Origin: Psychromonas sp. SA13A
Lineage (GTDB): Bacteria > Pseudomonadota > Gammaproteobacteria > Enterobacterales > Psychromonadaceae
Assembly (NCBI RefSeq): GCF_011378715.1
Contig: NZ_WTKU01000004.1
Coordinates: forward strand, 182,224-246,223
Direction of reading: 5' to 3'
Length of the DNA stretch: 64,000 nucleotides
The translations under genes were made by a program, and so were the position numbers. Below, one piece after another: positions 1 to 8,594 of the stretch (its first letter is position 1; each line of letters opens with the position of its first letter). Below the pieces are notes generated by a model. The model was not told the origin of the DNA. It did no database searches and worked only from the letters and a program-made list of their open reading frames with translations.

Positions 1-1138
1 CAATACGTGGCACTACAATAGCGCCTATTTTCCATTTAACTAATTGCCTACAAGCTTTCTCAAAAACCCAGAGATCAAATTCGAAGTGCAACCCAATGTC
101 TTCCGTTATAGCAACAAAAATATCAGGAGCAATGTACCCTAATGATTCGTCATACCAGCGAGATAGCGCTTCAAAACCAATCAGTTTATTAGTTTTGATA
201 TCATATTGAGGTTGGTAATGTAGCTGTATTTTATCTTGGGCTATTGCCAAGGGTAATGCATCGGTAATTAACTTTTTATTTAATAATTCATCGGTCGGCA
301 CAGGGGGCGCAATATAATATTTATTAACACTGTATCTTCTGGCTTTTTGTTTTTCGGTTTCTGCAGCTATCTGCATAGAATGGTAGCAATCATATTCAAA
401 CCCCGGTGAACTAACTCCTATACTAAAAGGTTTATTTATTTCAATGTCAGCTGAAATAGCGATAGGTTTAATTAAATCTGAGCAGAGGTGCTTGCAAATC
501 AACTCTATTTTATTCATTAATTGCTGTGAGGATAAGTTGTTATGATCTTCTATTAAAATAGCAAATTTTGCATTTGAATAGCGAATAACAAAGCCAAAAT
601 CTTTGGCTGATTGCTGTAACCGCTTACCTAACATCACTAAATATTGGTCACCTACCAAATAATCATAACGGTAATTAATCGTCGAAAAATTATCGACTTC
701 AATAATAATCAACACCAACTGTTTCAAGGTGAGGCACTTGTTATTGATTACATAGTTAATTCTAGAAGTTAACGCCCACCCGTTAGGTAACTCTGAGATT
801 GGATCAATTGATTTATTTTTTGCGATGCAAAAATGTAATGTGAAAGTATTATTATCTTGAGCGACACAGTGTAATTTAACACCGACAACATAATGTAAAT
901 GGTTAAACATCCCAGCGGTAGTAAAGAGCCCCTCTTCCGTTGCCATCGCCGCAATACATAATGTTTGTAAATTAGTAAATTCACTATTTTCTGAAAGCAC
1001 TAGTTTATTTTCAATAGGCACATGCTTTAGTTGTTGAGTAGTGAAACCAAATAGCTCAGTAAAAGCCTCGTTACAATCCATAATAGTGCCATTATGAATG
1101 GTTAACGCCGCTAATAATGTTTTTCGATTATTTGTCAT
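1..1138 (-). CDS. PAS/GGDEF/EAL protein, 3' end beyond window edge (partial)
   Basis: An open frame of 379 codons starts at the ATG at 1138 and runs off the left edge without a stop. The N-terminal ~130 residues look like a PAS-type sensor. Residues ~135-270 have a GGDEF fold pattern, but the signature position reads RYSNAKF at ~185, so cyclase activity is unlikely. An EAL domain begins at ~290 with LHYQPQYD and the EALSRW metal-site motif (E323). EAL domains hydrolyse cyclic-di-GMP; the catalytic residues further downstream are outside the window, so activity cannot be judged. The usual reading is a c-di-GMP phosphodiesterase whose GGDEF domain is only regulatory. The gene stands alone. Confidence 0.85.
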   Translation of the reverse strand, partial: MTNNRKTLLAALTIHNGTIMDCNEAFTELFGFTTQQLKHVPIENKLVLSENSEFTNLQTLCIAAMATEEGLFTTAGMFNHLHYVVGVKLHCVAQDNNTFTLHFCIAKNKSIDPISELPNGWALTSRINYVINNKCLTLKQLVLIIIEVDNFSTINYRYDYLVGDQYLVMLGKRLQQSAKDFGFVIRYSNAKFAILIEDHNNLSSQQLMNKIELICKHLCSDLIKPIAISADIEINKPFSIGVSSPGFEYDCYHSMQIAAETEKQKARRYSVNKYYIAPPVPTDELLNKKLITDALPLAIAQDKIQLHYQPQYDIKTNKLIGFEALSRWYDESLGYIAPDIFVAITEDIGLHFEFDLWVFEKACRQLVKWKIGAIVVPRI

Positions 1139-1543
1139 AGTACAACTCACCAACTTTTTAATAATTACAGACTTTATACTAAGCCTTTAGATAATTTTGT
1201 ATTAAGTATATCAGACAATGACTACTAATAATTAGTGACCATTAACCTTTATTTATCATTATTGTTTGATAATAAAAAGATTTTTTATGCCAGATAAATT
1301 GCTGCACAGTGTAGTCATCAAAATAAAAACTAGCAATGTCATCGTTAAAATATAAATAGTAACAGTTTCTAAATTTTGCAAACGCTTTGAGCTAGATTTA
1401 ATAAATATAGTTTCCTTTTCATAAGCAAACTTACCACTTTTTTAAAGCATGACGTGTTTCGCGTTTAATCTGTTATATAGCTCCGTAAAGATAACTGTTA
1501 ATATCAAGTACAACCATAACAAGTAACTTTAAAAGGAATAGAT
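1139..1543. other. Intergenic region between divergent genes
   Basis: AT-rich spacer between the EAL gene and the unknown gene at 1544. It should hold both promoters. I see no convincing operator, hairpin or small gene in it. Confidence 0.6.
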
Positions 1544-2179
1544 ATGGATGCATTTGTATCCGAGCAAATCGACAACAGCACTTTAAGGTCTCATCCGTGG
1601 ACTCATATGGTAGAAAATAAACAGTTTATTTATATCGATTTTAAAAAAAGGCCTGATTTGATTCGAACTACATTAGAAGATCTTATTCCTTTTAAGAAGT
1701 GGGTATTTACAGAAACATTTTATTCGTTAATTGAGTGGATAAATAGTACAAAATCCTTACTGGAAAGTAATGATTGCACATTTACTGATGTTGAGAATAA
1801 CCCCGATCAGCAATATCCCTTTGCAAAAAAATGCAGCGGCCGCTTGATGATTTTATTTCGCGACTTGCCAGAAAATTGTCAGCAAAAAAGTATTCAATGG
1901 TTAGTTAATAATCTATTAATTCAGGTTTCAAGCATAAAACCTGGATTTAAAGCCGGCGCAATATGCTTATCAACATCACCGACTTGCTATTTATCATTAG
2001 GGGACGGTCTAGATAGCGGAGGCATGGGTTATCAAGTGACATTAAACTTCCTCGCTTATGGAAAAAATGAACGTCGTTGTTATGAAAACATGCAGCAAGT
2101 ATTAGAGACGGCACAAAGTAGCCTACAGCGAATCAACAAAAGCATCTTAAATGGCGATGTGAATGCACTTTATAACTAG
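1544..2179 (+). CDS. Conserved-looking protein of unknown function, 211 aa
   Basis: ATG at 1544 has a good ribosome site (AAAAGGA, 7 bases upstream). The product is soluble: no signal peptide and no membrane segment. The C-terminal half is the more family-like part, with KKCSGRLMILFRDLP around 93-107 followed by a Gly-rich GDGLDSGGMGY segment and a NFLAYGKNE stretch. I do not recognise the family. It is monocistronic, divergent from the EAL gene and convergent with the Lrp-type regulator, so context gives no functional clue. Coding is supported by length, ribosome site and normal codon use. Confidence 0.7.
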   Translation: MDAFVSEQIDNSTLRSHPWTHMVENKQFIYIDFKKRPDLIRTTLEDLIPFKKWVFTETFYSLIEWINSTKSLLESNDCTFTDVENNPDQQYPFAKKCSGRLMILFRDLPENCQQKSIQWLVNNLLIQVSSIKPGFKAGAICLSTSPTCYLSLGDGLDSGGMGYQVTLNFLAYGKNERRCYENMQQVLETAQSSLQRINKSILNGDVNALYN

Positions 2180-2229
2180 CTAAAACAATATTTTATGGCG
2201 TCTCTAATAAATGAAAGCATTTAGAAAGT

Positions 2230-2262
2230 AACGTTAATTAATTAGGCACATTAATTGACGTT
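2230..2262. terminator. Inverted repeat between convergent genes
   Basis: 13-bp arms AACGTTAATTAAT and ATTAATTGACGTT with one mismatch and a 7-base loop. It spans the stop codon of the Lrp-type gene and lies after the gene ending at 2179. There is no strong T-run, so the terminator role is inferred. Confidence 0.35.
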
Positions 2263-2702
2263 AAATATTTCACTTCCTCCATCACCACATAAGTTTTTGA
2301 ATTTTTTATATCGGGTAATAATAGTAAGGTTTCTGTAAGGACTTTACGATATGCTGACATATCCGCGACACGTGTTTTTAATAAATAATCAAAATCACCG
2401 GACACTAAGTGACATTCTAAAATAGAGTCGAGTTGTGTTGCAGCCTTATTAAAGCGTTCAAAAACATCCGGGCTAGATCGTTTTAATGTCAGCTCGATAT
2501 AAACAAGTAACGATGAATCTAAGTACTGAGGGTCTAACAACGCAGTATAAGACTTGATAACCCCTTGCTTTTCTAATCTTTTCACCCTTTCCAAACAAGG
2601 CGTAGCACTTAGACCTACTTTTTGAGAAAGCTCCACATTAGAGATCCTGCCATTTTTCTGTAATTCTCGTAATATATTACGATCAACTCTATCTAGTGAC
2701 AT
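2238..2702 (-). CDS. Lrp/AsnC-family transcriptional regulator
   Basis: 154 aa with the ATG at 2702, preceded by AAAGG at 8-base spacing. A GTG at 2711 would add three residues but overlaps that ribosome site. Residues ~5-60 form the Lrp-type helix-turn-helix (DRNILRELQKNGRISN, then VELSQKVGLSATP and CLERVKRLEKQGVI). The remainder is a RAM ligand-binding domain. It is transcribed away from alanine dehydrogenase across a 173-bp AT-rich gap. In many bacteria an Lrp/AsnC protein in this position controls ald in response to alanine or leucine, so that is the likely target here. Global Lrp is normally ~164 aa, so this is more likely a local paralogue. Confidence 0.9.
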   Translation of the reverse strand: MSLDRVDRNILRELQKNGRISNVELSQKVGLSATPCLERVKRLEKQGVIKSYTALLDPQYLDSSLLVYIELTLKRSSPDVFERFNKAATQLDSILECHLVSGDFDYLLKTRVADMSAYRKVLTETLLLLPDIKNSKTYVVMEEVKYLTSINVPN

Positions 2703-2875
2703 CAACCACACCTTTGCTATTAAATAGTTTTATTCTCTTATTAAGAATACTTTAAAAGGATTATATTCATATAAGTAGTGAATATAACTTTTTTCAATTG
2801 TTTATACTATTTCTATCAAATATTTATTTGTAGTCGCCTAACAATCAACTTCATTAACATTGAAAGGAAAAAATT

Positions 2876-3994
2876 ATGCATATCGGTGTACCTAAGGAAA
2901 TTAAAAATCATGAATATCGTGTTGGTATGGTGCCAGCGAGTGTGCGTGAGTTAGTGCAAAATGGCCATACTGTCACTGTTGAAAAAAATGCCGGTAACGG
3001 GATTGGCTTCACTGATCAAGATTACATTGCAGCAGGCGCAAGCATTGAAGATCAAGCGAATACTATTTTTGCCAAGGCTGATATGATTGTGAAGGTCAAA
3101 GAACCTCAAGCCATTGAGCGTGCAATGTTACGTGAAGGACAAATTCTATTTACCTACTTACACCTGGCGCCTGACCTACCACAAACGCAGGACTTAATTG
3201 ATTCAAAAGCAGTATGTATCGCCTATGAAACAGTCACTGATACAAAAGGTGGTTTACCTCTCTTAGCACCGATGTCAGAAGTAGCGGGACGTATGGCGAT
3301 CCAAGCTGGCGCACAATCCTTAGAAAAATCAAATCAAGGAAGTGGTATGTTGTTAGGCGGCGTACCAGGCGTTTCCCCTGCAAAAGTAGTGATTATTGGT
3401 GGTGGTATGGTGGGTAATAATGCAGCTCAAATGGCAGTCGGCTTAGGTGCAGACGTGACTATTTTAGACCGTAATATTAATACACTACGTAATTTAGATA
3501 TTCAATTTGGCAGCAGAGTTAAGGTTCTCTATTCAACAACAGATGTACTGGAGGCCGAAGTATTAGCCGCGGACCTTGTTATTGGTGCGGTATTAATTCC
3601 CGGGGCCGCTGCACCTAAACTAGTAACACGAGAGCATATCGCTAAAATGAAACCAGGCTCAGCTATTGTCGATGTAGCGATTGACCAAGGTGGATGTTTC
3701 GAAACCTCACATGCAACAACTCATCAAGATCCTACTTTCATTGTTGATGAAGTGGTTCACTATTGTGTCGCCAACATGCCAGGTGCAGTTGCGCGTACTT
3801 CAACGTTTGCACTCAATAATGCAACCCTGCCATACATTATTAAACTAGCCAACTTAGGTTATAAAGGTGCATTACAAAATGATCAGGGTTTATTAGCAGG
3901 GCTAAATGTCATTAATGGTCAATTAACCTGTGAAAGTGTAGCCATAGCCCACCAGCTACACTATGTTTCAGCTGCAACAGCGCTGGCAGTTTAG
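2876..3994 (+). CDS. ald: Alanine dehydrogenase
   Basis: 372 aa, the normal family length, with ribosome site GAAAGG upstream of the ATG. It catalyses NAD-dependent reversible oxidative deamination of L-alanine to pyruvate and ammonia in the cytoplasm. Visible landmarks are the N-terminal GVPKEIKNHEYRVGMVP signature, the TYLHLAPD segment carrying the catalytic His, and the Rossmann motif GGGMVGNNAA at ~175. It is divergent from an Lrp-type regulator. Two sodium:alanine symporter genes occur further along the window, which fits use of alanine as carbon and nitrogen source. Confidence 0.97.
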   Translation: MHIGVPKEIKNHEYRVGMVPASVRELVQNGHTVTVEKNAGNGIGFTDQDYIAAGASIEDQANTIFAKADMIVKVKEPQAIERAMLREGQILFTYLHLAPDLPQTQDLIDSKAVCIAYETVTDTKGGLPLLAPMSEVAGRMAIQAGAQSLEKSNQGSGMLLGGVPGVSPAKVVIIGGGMVGNNAAQMAVGLGADVTILDRNINTLRNLDIQFGSRVKVLYSTTDVLEAEVLAADLVIGAVLIPGAAAPKLVTREHIAKMKPGSAIVDVAIDQGGCFETSHATTHQDPTFIVDEVVHYCVANMPGAVARTSTFALNNATLPYIIKLANLGYKGALQNDQGLLAGLNVINGQLTCESVAIAHQLHYVSAATALAV

Positions 3995-4002
3995 GTAGCG
4001 TT

Positions 4003-4083
4003 ATGAGAATAGCATTAAAGCTCCTTGCGCTATTGATAAGCATCGAGGGGCTTTATGCTAACGACTTAAACCGTCTAAACTAA
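4003..4083 (+). CDS. Possible 26-aa signal-like peptide downstream of ald
   Basis: A short frame begins with ATG at 4003, eight bases after the ald stop. The peptide starts MRIALKLLALLISIEG and then has a YAND segment, which looks like a secretion signal with an Ala cleavage region and only a few residues after it. There is no strong ribosome site. The same DNA can form a 9-bp hairpin (AAAGCTCCT with AGGGGCTTT, one G-T pair). It may be the remnant of an exported-protein gene, or only the 3' end of the ald transcript. Confidence 0.25.
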   Translation: MRIALKLLALLISIEGLYANDLNRLN

Positions 4084-4105
4084 GCGGACACAGTGATTTT
4101 TGCCC

Positions 4106-4636
4106 TTAGTCGGCTTTACTGGGGCTATCTAAAAGTGGAATACTTAATCTTAAACGTTGGCTATTTCGAATAAAATTACTTCCTAATTCAACCGCTTCGC
4201 GACCTTCTTTGATATATGCTTGTGCTTTAGTTTGTCGCTGTTTAGATTTTTCTACCATAGCGTTACCTTTTTTTACATCATCAATGGCATCTTCCCATTT
4301 CTCACCAATAAAGATTAATCTATCTGCTTCAAACTCAATTTCTTTAGGACTAGTAGAATCACCAATACGCGTTGCTTCTAGTTGATAATCTTGTCTGGCT
4401 TTAAGGATCGCATCGCTACTCAATTGAATCAATTCCTCACCTTCTCGAAACTCTTGGCGAGATTGTTCCAGCAGTTTTTCCCCTTTAATAATTAATTTTT
4501 CTCCCTTATTGGATTGTTTTTTACCTTGCTCCCACATGGTATCGGGATCATGAGCATAATCATCAAGGTTAGGCACATTTGAACAAGCGGCTAATAAGAA
4601 AGTCGTAAAAGTAAGTATTAATATTTGCTTCATCAT
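4106..4636 (-). CDS. Predicted lipoprotein with helical coiled-coil body
   Basis: 176 aa. The N-terminus is a lipoprotein signal with lipobox LLAAC (Cys18); AGGAA precedes two adjacent ATGs, so the start is 4636 or 4633. The mature part is highly charged and helical, with GEKL/GEEL-type repeats (residues ~42-80) and no Cys or membrane segment. It is probably anchored to the inner or outer membrane on the periplasmic side. I cannot assign a function. It is convergent with ald and monocistronic. Confidence 0.75.
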   Translation of the reverse strand: MMKQILILTFTTFLLAACSNVPNLDDYAHDPDTMWEQGKKQSNKGEKLIIKGEKLLEQSRQEFREGEELIQLSSDAILKARQDYQLEATRIGDSTSPKEIEFEADRLIFIGEKWEDAIDDVKKGNAMVEKSKQRQTKAQAYIKEGREAVELGSNFIRNSQRLRLSIPLLDSPSKAD

Positions 4637-5010
4637 AAGTTTCCTTTGTTTAAAAATTAATGCAGTCGTACATGCTGCATGTATAGTAGTTACACTGTTA
4701 CTTAGTAAGAAATACTAGACCCCATAGTTAATTATTTTTTAAGTAAGTACAGCTAGCTTCGTCAGTACAAAAACAATCTTACTTGAGTATCAATTTCTTG
4801 AGGTAATACTTATTCCATTAAGCATGTGAACAAATATCGACCAAAAAAATGGATGAATTCAAGACAAAAATTGCTGTTCTTTTTTCCAAAATTTCTAGTG
4901 CAGAAATGATGTATTTGAAGCAACTAGACTGATCTGCTTTTTAGCGGAGTAGGTATATAACAAGCCTACTTAAAAATCGATCTGGCTATCCATACGAACA
5001 TAAATAAAGT
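4637..5010. other. Intergenic region, nothing recognised
   Basis: 374 bp between the lipoprotein gene and the 3' end of the sigma-54 activator gene. It holds the lipoprotein promoter by inference. A 7-bp inverted repeat CATAAAT/ATTTATG overlaps the activator stop codon. No gene seen. Confidence 0.5.
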
Positions 5011-6912
5011 TCATTTATGGCCACAATCGCGTAAACGTTTGTACACGGTGTTACGACTAACCCCTAACTCCAAAGCTGTTTTAGAAATATTACAACTTAA
5101 AGACTGATATAAATTAACAATATCTCTATCATCACCTTCAAGTTTAATCGATTCATCTGGCTCGCTACTTACCGCCGTATTATCAACCATTAATGCGCTG
5201 ACATTGTCATTAAGTTGATCTTCCATATCGGCAAAAAAGTCATCGGGTAAGTATTGTAAATCAATGGCTTCATCCTCTGACATTGCTTGAGCAATCTGAA
5301 TCACACTCACCAACTGTCTGATGTTACCCGGCCAAGGATGCTGACAAAAGCGCTGCATAGTGCGTTCAGTGATCAAGGCCTGTTTTTTATTTTCAGCATA
5401 ATAATTAAGTAGAAATTGAATCAGAGCTCGACGGTCAGTGCGATCTCGTAGAGCGGGTAATTCAATATTTAACCCGCTGACTCGGTAATATAAATCTTGT
5501 CTAAAAGTGCCGGCTTTTACCGCCTCTTTTAAATTACAATTAGTTGCTGAAACTAGTTTGAAGTCAACGGGATATGATTCAGTACTGCCTAGTGGGTTGA
5601 CCCGCCTTTCTTGTAATACCCTTAATAATCTCGCTTGGACATTAAGTGGCATGTCACCAATTTCATCTAAGAATAACGTACCTTTATCGGCTTTACGTAT
5701 TAGACCGATATAGCCTTTATTATTCGCCCCTGTAAAAGCGCCCTTTTCATAACCAAATAATTCAGACTCGACTAAGTCCTGTGGAATAGAAGCGCAATTT
5801 ACCGTGATCATATTATGTTTATGGCGCAGGCTTGAATAATGCAAAGCCTTCACAAACACTTCTTTCCCTACTCCAGTCTCTCCACGGATCAAAATAGGAA
5901 TATCTTTATCTACAATTTTTTTACTTTGTAAAATAGCCTTTGCTAGGGTTGGATCACCTAAATTAAGTTCATCCAGTTTAAATTTATGTTGCTCAGAAAC
6001 ATGCAACTTATGATGGTCTGGCGCTAGACTTCTAAAGTCTAAAACTCGCGGTGCAACTTGCTGGGGCTTATGTAAAACACCATGCATTCGACACTGCTTT
6101 TTAGTCATCAACGGCACTTGAAAATCTTCCGGTTGATTTAATAACTGACTAATATTTATTTCAAAAATGTCTGTAATATTAACCAATTTCAAATCACTAC
6201 AAAGTACTAATTCAGCACGACGATTAGCAGAAATAATCAGCCCAGTTTCATCAAAAACAATGAGTGCAGACCACTGACTATCTATATTCTCTGCACTTGT
6301 ATTAATACGTAAAATATAATGATTATTTTTAAAGTGCGAGATGATCAGCTGGTTTTCTATCGCTTGCGACATGATTTTAACCATGCCTAAGGTATGCCAT
6401 TCAGGTAAATAGGTATCACTTGAAATATCGATGGCACCTAACATTTCTCTGTCTACACCATAAATAGGAGCGGCAGACCCCGTCATAAAACGATTCGCAA
6501 TTAAAAAGTGCTCGTCATGATTAATCTGCACAATGCTACCTGTTTCTAAAGCGGTACCAATAGCATTAGTGCCTAAAGACAACTCCTGCCAATTTGCCCC
6601 CGGCGTAAACAACGCTTTATGTTGGGGTTTAAAACGTTGTTCACCCCAACTTTTAATAATGCTGCCATGGCCATCTGCTAGCATGACCTGACTATTACTG
6701 TTAGCCAATAAATTTTCATAAAACGGCAATACTTCATAGTGTGTAGTTTCAAGTAATAGATGATGCTGCTCAAGCGATGACGATAATTCGCCTCTGTCTA
6801 AATGCTCAACATCTGGATGTGAATTATGTGACAACCCAGACTCACGACAACGTTGCCACGAGTTTGCAATTAGTGCTTCATGTTCAATAAATTCAGCTGC
6901 AGCTCGTGTCAT
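5011..6912 (-). CDS. AcoR-like sigma-54-dependent activator, Fis-type HTH
   Basis: 633 aa. The N-terminus (SWQRCRESGL, then a GAF-like sensor to ~200 with NAIGTALE) resembles the AcoR group. The central AAA+ domain has Walker A GETGVGKE at ~343, the sigma-54 contact loop GAFTGA at ~392 and Walker B TLFLDEIGD. The C-terminus is a Fis-type helix-turn-helix (NISKTALELGVSRNTVYKRL). Such proteins remodel the RNA polymerase-sigma-54 closed complex when an effector binds. The gene is divergent from the glycerol-type ABC operon, which has a -24/-12 promoter at 7395-7411, so that operon is the inferred target. The effector (glycerol, a related polyol or acetoin) is unknown. Ribosome site AAAGG precedes the ATG. 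Confidence 0.92.
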   Translation of the reverse strand: MTRAAAEFIEHEALIANSWQRCRESGLSHNSHPDVEHLDRGELSSSLEQHHLLLETTHYEVLPFYENLLANSNSQVMLADGHGSIIKSWGEQRFKPQHKALFTPGANWQELSLGTNAIGTALETGSIVQINHDEHFLIANRFMTGSAAPIYGVDREMLGAIDISSDTYLPEWHTLGMVKIMSQAIENQLIISHFKNNHYILRINTSAENIDSQWSALIVFDETGLIISANRRAELVLCSDLKLVNITDIFEINISQLLNQPEDFQVPLMTKKQCRMHGVLHKPQQVAPRVLDFRSLAPDHHKLHVSEQHKFKLDELNLGDPTLAKAILQSKKIVDKDIPILIRGETGVGKEVFVKALHYSSLRHKHNMITVNCASIPQDLVESELFGYEKGAFTGANNKGYIGLIRKADKGTLFLDEIGDMPLNVQARLLRVLQERRVNPLGSTESYPVDFKLVSATNCNLKEAVKAGTFRQDLYYRVSGLNIELPALRDRTDRRALIQFLLNYYAENKKQALITERTMQRFCQHPWPGNIRQLVSVIQIAQAMSEDEAIDLQYLPDDFFADMEDQLNDNVSALMVDNTAVSSEPDESIKLEGDDRDIVNLYQSLSCNISKTALELGVSRNTVYKRLRDCGHK

Positions 6913-7271
6913 AGCATTACCTTTTACATTATATGAATGGCATACCTGTATAGAGAATAAAAAATGTAGGTACCAAAATTTTCAGGAAGCACAGTATGAT
7001 TACAAATTTTTACAAAGACAGATTTTCGATCACATAAATATAACAAACAGGAGGGTAAAGCTGCATTTTGCGATGGCAGACATTATTCAGGAGCCCTTCT
7101 CTATTTATCCTAAATACTCAATCACTCTACGCCAATACCTAAATTATCAATTAAAAACAATAACTTAAAAATAAAAAGTTCCAGTTTCATAATATATTGA
7201 TCTTTCCTCAAAATAATAACCATGCGTCATTAAGGGCGATTTAGGTATTAAACGACCCAGATCACTTAATA

Positions 7272-7300
7272 GTGTTAACAATTTGTTCACATTATTAACA
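7272..7300 (+). promoter_or_regulatory. Candidate upstream activator site
   Basis: GTGTTAAC, TTGTTCAC and TTAACA motifs cluster here in partly inverted and repeated orientation, about 95-125 bp upstream of the sigma-54 promoter. That is the usual distance for an enhancer bound by an AcoR/NtrC-type protein. The role is inferred from position and symmetry only. Confidence 0.35.
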
Positions 7301-7394
7301 AACCGCTCATTCCATGAAAATTTGAACACTTTTTAAAAAACCTTAAAAAACAAATTAAACATTTAAAATCATATTGTTACGTTGAATTTAAACT

Positions 7395-7411
7395 TTGGCA
7401 TGGATTTCGCT
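7395..7411 (+). promoter_or_regulatory. Sigma-54 (-24/-12) promoter
   Basis: TTGGCATGGATTTCGCT fits the consensus YTGGCACGRNNNTTGCW with the invariant GG and GC exactly 12 bases apart. It lies 83 bp before the first gene of the ABC operon and faces it. The mismatches are T for C in the -24 element and C for T in the -12 element. The adjacent divergent gene encodes a sigma-54 activator, which supports the call. Confidence 0.75.
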
Positions 7412-7493
7412 ATACCCCATTGATGTTAATAAATAGTGAAATTGAACACCCCCTTGTTTTATTTCTTTATAACTAAATGGAGATTATCGCGCT

Positions 7494-8594
7494 ATGTCCC
7501 TGACGTTGGAAAATGTGACACAGATAGTAGATGGCCAGTATTACATTAATCAGGCAAACCTAACCTTTGAGCCTGGATCCTTTAATGTATTACTAGGGCG
7601 GACCCTATCTGGAAAAACAAGCTTAATGCGTTTGATGGCGGGATTAGAAAAACCGACATCTGGTCGCGTCCTTATGCACGGTATTGATATGACAGGTGTA
7701 TCGGTACAAAAACGTAATATTTCTATGGTTTACCAACAATTCATTAATTACCCGAATATGAGTGTGTACGACAATATTGCTTCCCCACTGCGCTTAGCAA
7801 AAGAGTCAGAGAAAAGTATTAAAGAGAAAGTGATGGAAATAGCTGAAATGTTACGCATTACGCCTTTTTTATCACGCTTACCTCTTGAACTTTCTGGTGG
7901 GCAACAACAAAGAACCGCAATGGCTCGAGCTTTGATTAAAGATGCAGATCTTATTTTGTTTGATGAGCCATTAGTAAATTTAGATTATAAGTTACGTGAA
8001 GAATTACGTATTGAAATGCGTGAATTATTTGCTCAACGAAATACTATTGCCGTGTATGCGACCACTGAGCCCAACGAAGCATTAGCTTTAGGCGGTACCA
8101 CCACTATTTTGCATGAGGGCCAAATAATTCAAACAGGCCCGACAGCAGAAACCTATCACTCACCTTGCAATGTCATTGCCGCCACCTTATTCAATGAACC
8201 GCCTATTAATATGATCAAAGGGCATATTACTGAAAATGAAGTGACCTTTGATAATATGGTGCATTTCCCATTAACTTCAGAGTTAAATACGCTGTCTGCA
8301 GGCGAATACCAATTTGGAATACGACCTAGTCATTTAAGCCTCTTGCCTAAAAATGATGATGATTTAGAAATTTCAGTGCAGGTTGAAGTAGCCGAAATCA
8401 GTGGTTCAGAAACATTCTTACACGTTCGAAACGCACACTTTCAAATGGTATTGCACCTATCCGGCGTTCATAGCTACCACGTAGATGAAAAAATTAAAAT
8501 CTATGTTCCTACCCACAAACTAAATGTATTTGAAAAGGATGGAGATTTAATCCAAGCATCTAGTCGCAGAATAGAGGATCACTTCCATGGCTGA
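7494..8594 (+). CDS. glpS: Glycerol-type ABC importer, ATP-binding subunit 1
   Basis: 366 aa, ATPase of the MalK/UgpC type with a C-terminal TOBE-like regulatory part. Walker A is GRTLSGKT, the signature is an intact LSGGQQQR, and Walker B is LILFDEP. The H-loop position reads ATTEP, lacking the switch His. It is the first gene of an operon matching the Rhizobium glpSTPQUV glycerol importer; these names are unrelated to E. coli glpT, glpQ or glpP. The next gene overlaps it by 8 bp. Together with GlpT it should form an asymmetric ATPase dimer (see findings). Confidence 0.88.
   Translation: MSLTLENVTQIVDGQYYINQANLTFEPGSFNVLLGRTLSGKTSLMRLMAGLEKPTSGRVLMHGIDMTGVSVQKRNISMVYQQFINYPNMSVYDNIASPLRLAKESEKSIKEKVMEIAEMLRITPFLSRLPLELSGGQQQRTAMARALIKDADLILFDEPLVNLDYKLREELRIEMRELFAQRNTIAVYATTEPNEALALGGTTTILHEGQIIQTGPTAETYHSPCNVIAATLFNEPPINMIKGHITENEVTFDNMVHFPLTSELNTLSAGEYQFGIRPSHLSLLPKNDDDLEISVQVEVAEISGSETFLHVRNAHFQMVLHLSGVHSYHVDEKIKIYVPTHKLNVFEKDGDLIQASSRRIEDHFHG

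Noticed and set aside
769..984. Minus-strand frame of 71 codons
   Set aside because: It overlaps the EAL-protein gene in another frame; that gene has recognisable domains and continues through the region.
7062..7170. Short plus-strand frame of ~31 codons between the activator and glpS
   Set aside because: The GGAGG upstream is too far (about 20 bases) and the peptide has no recognisable features.
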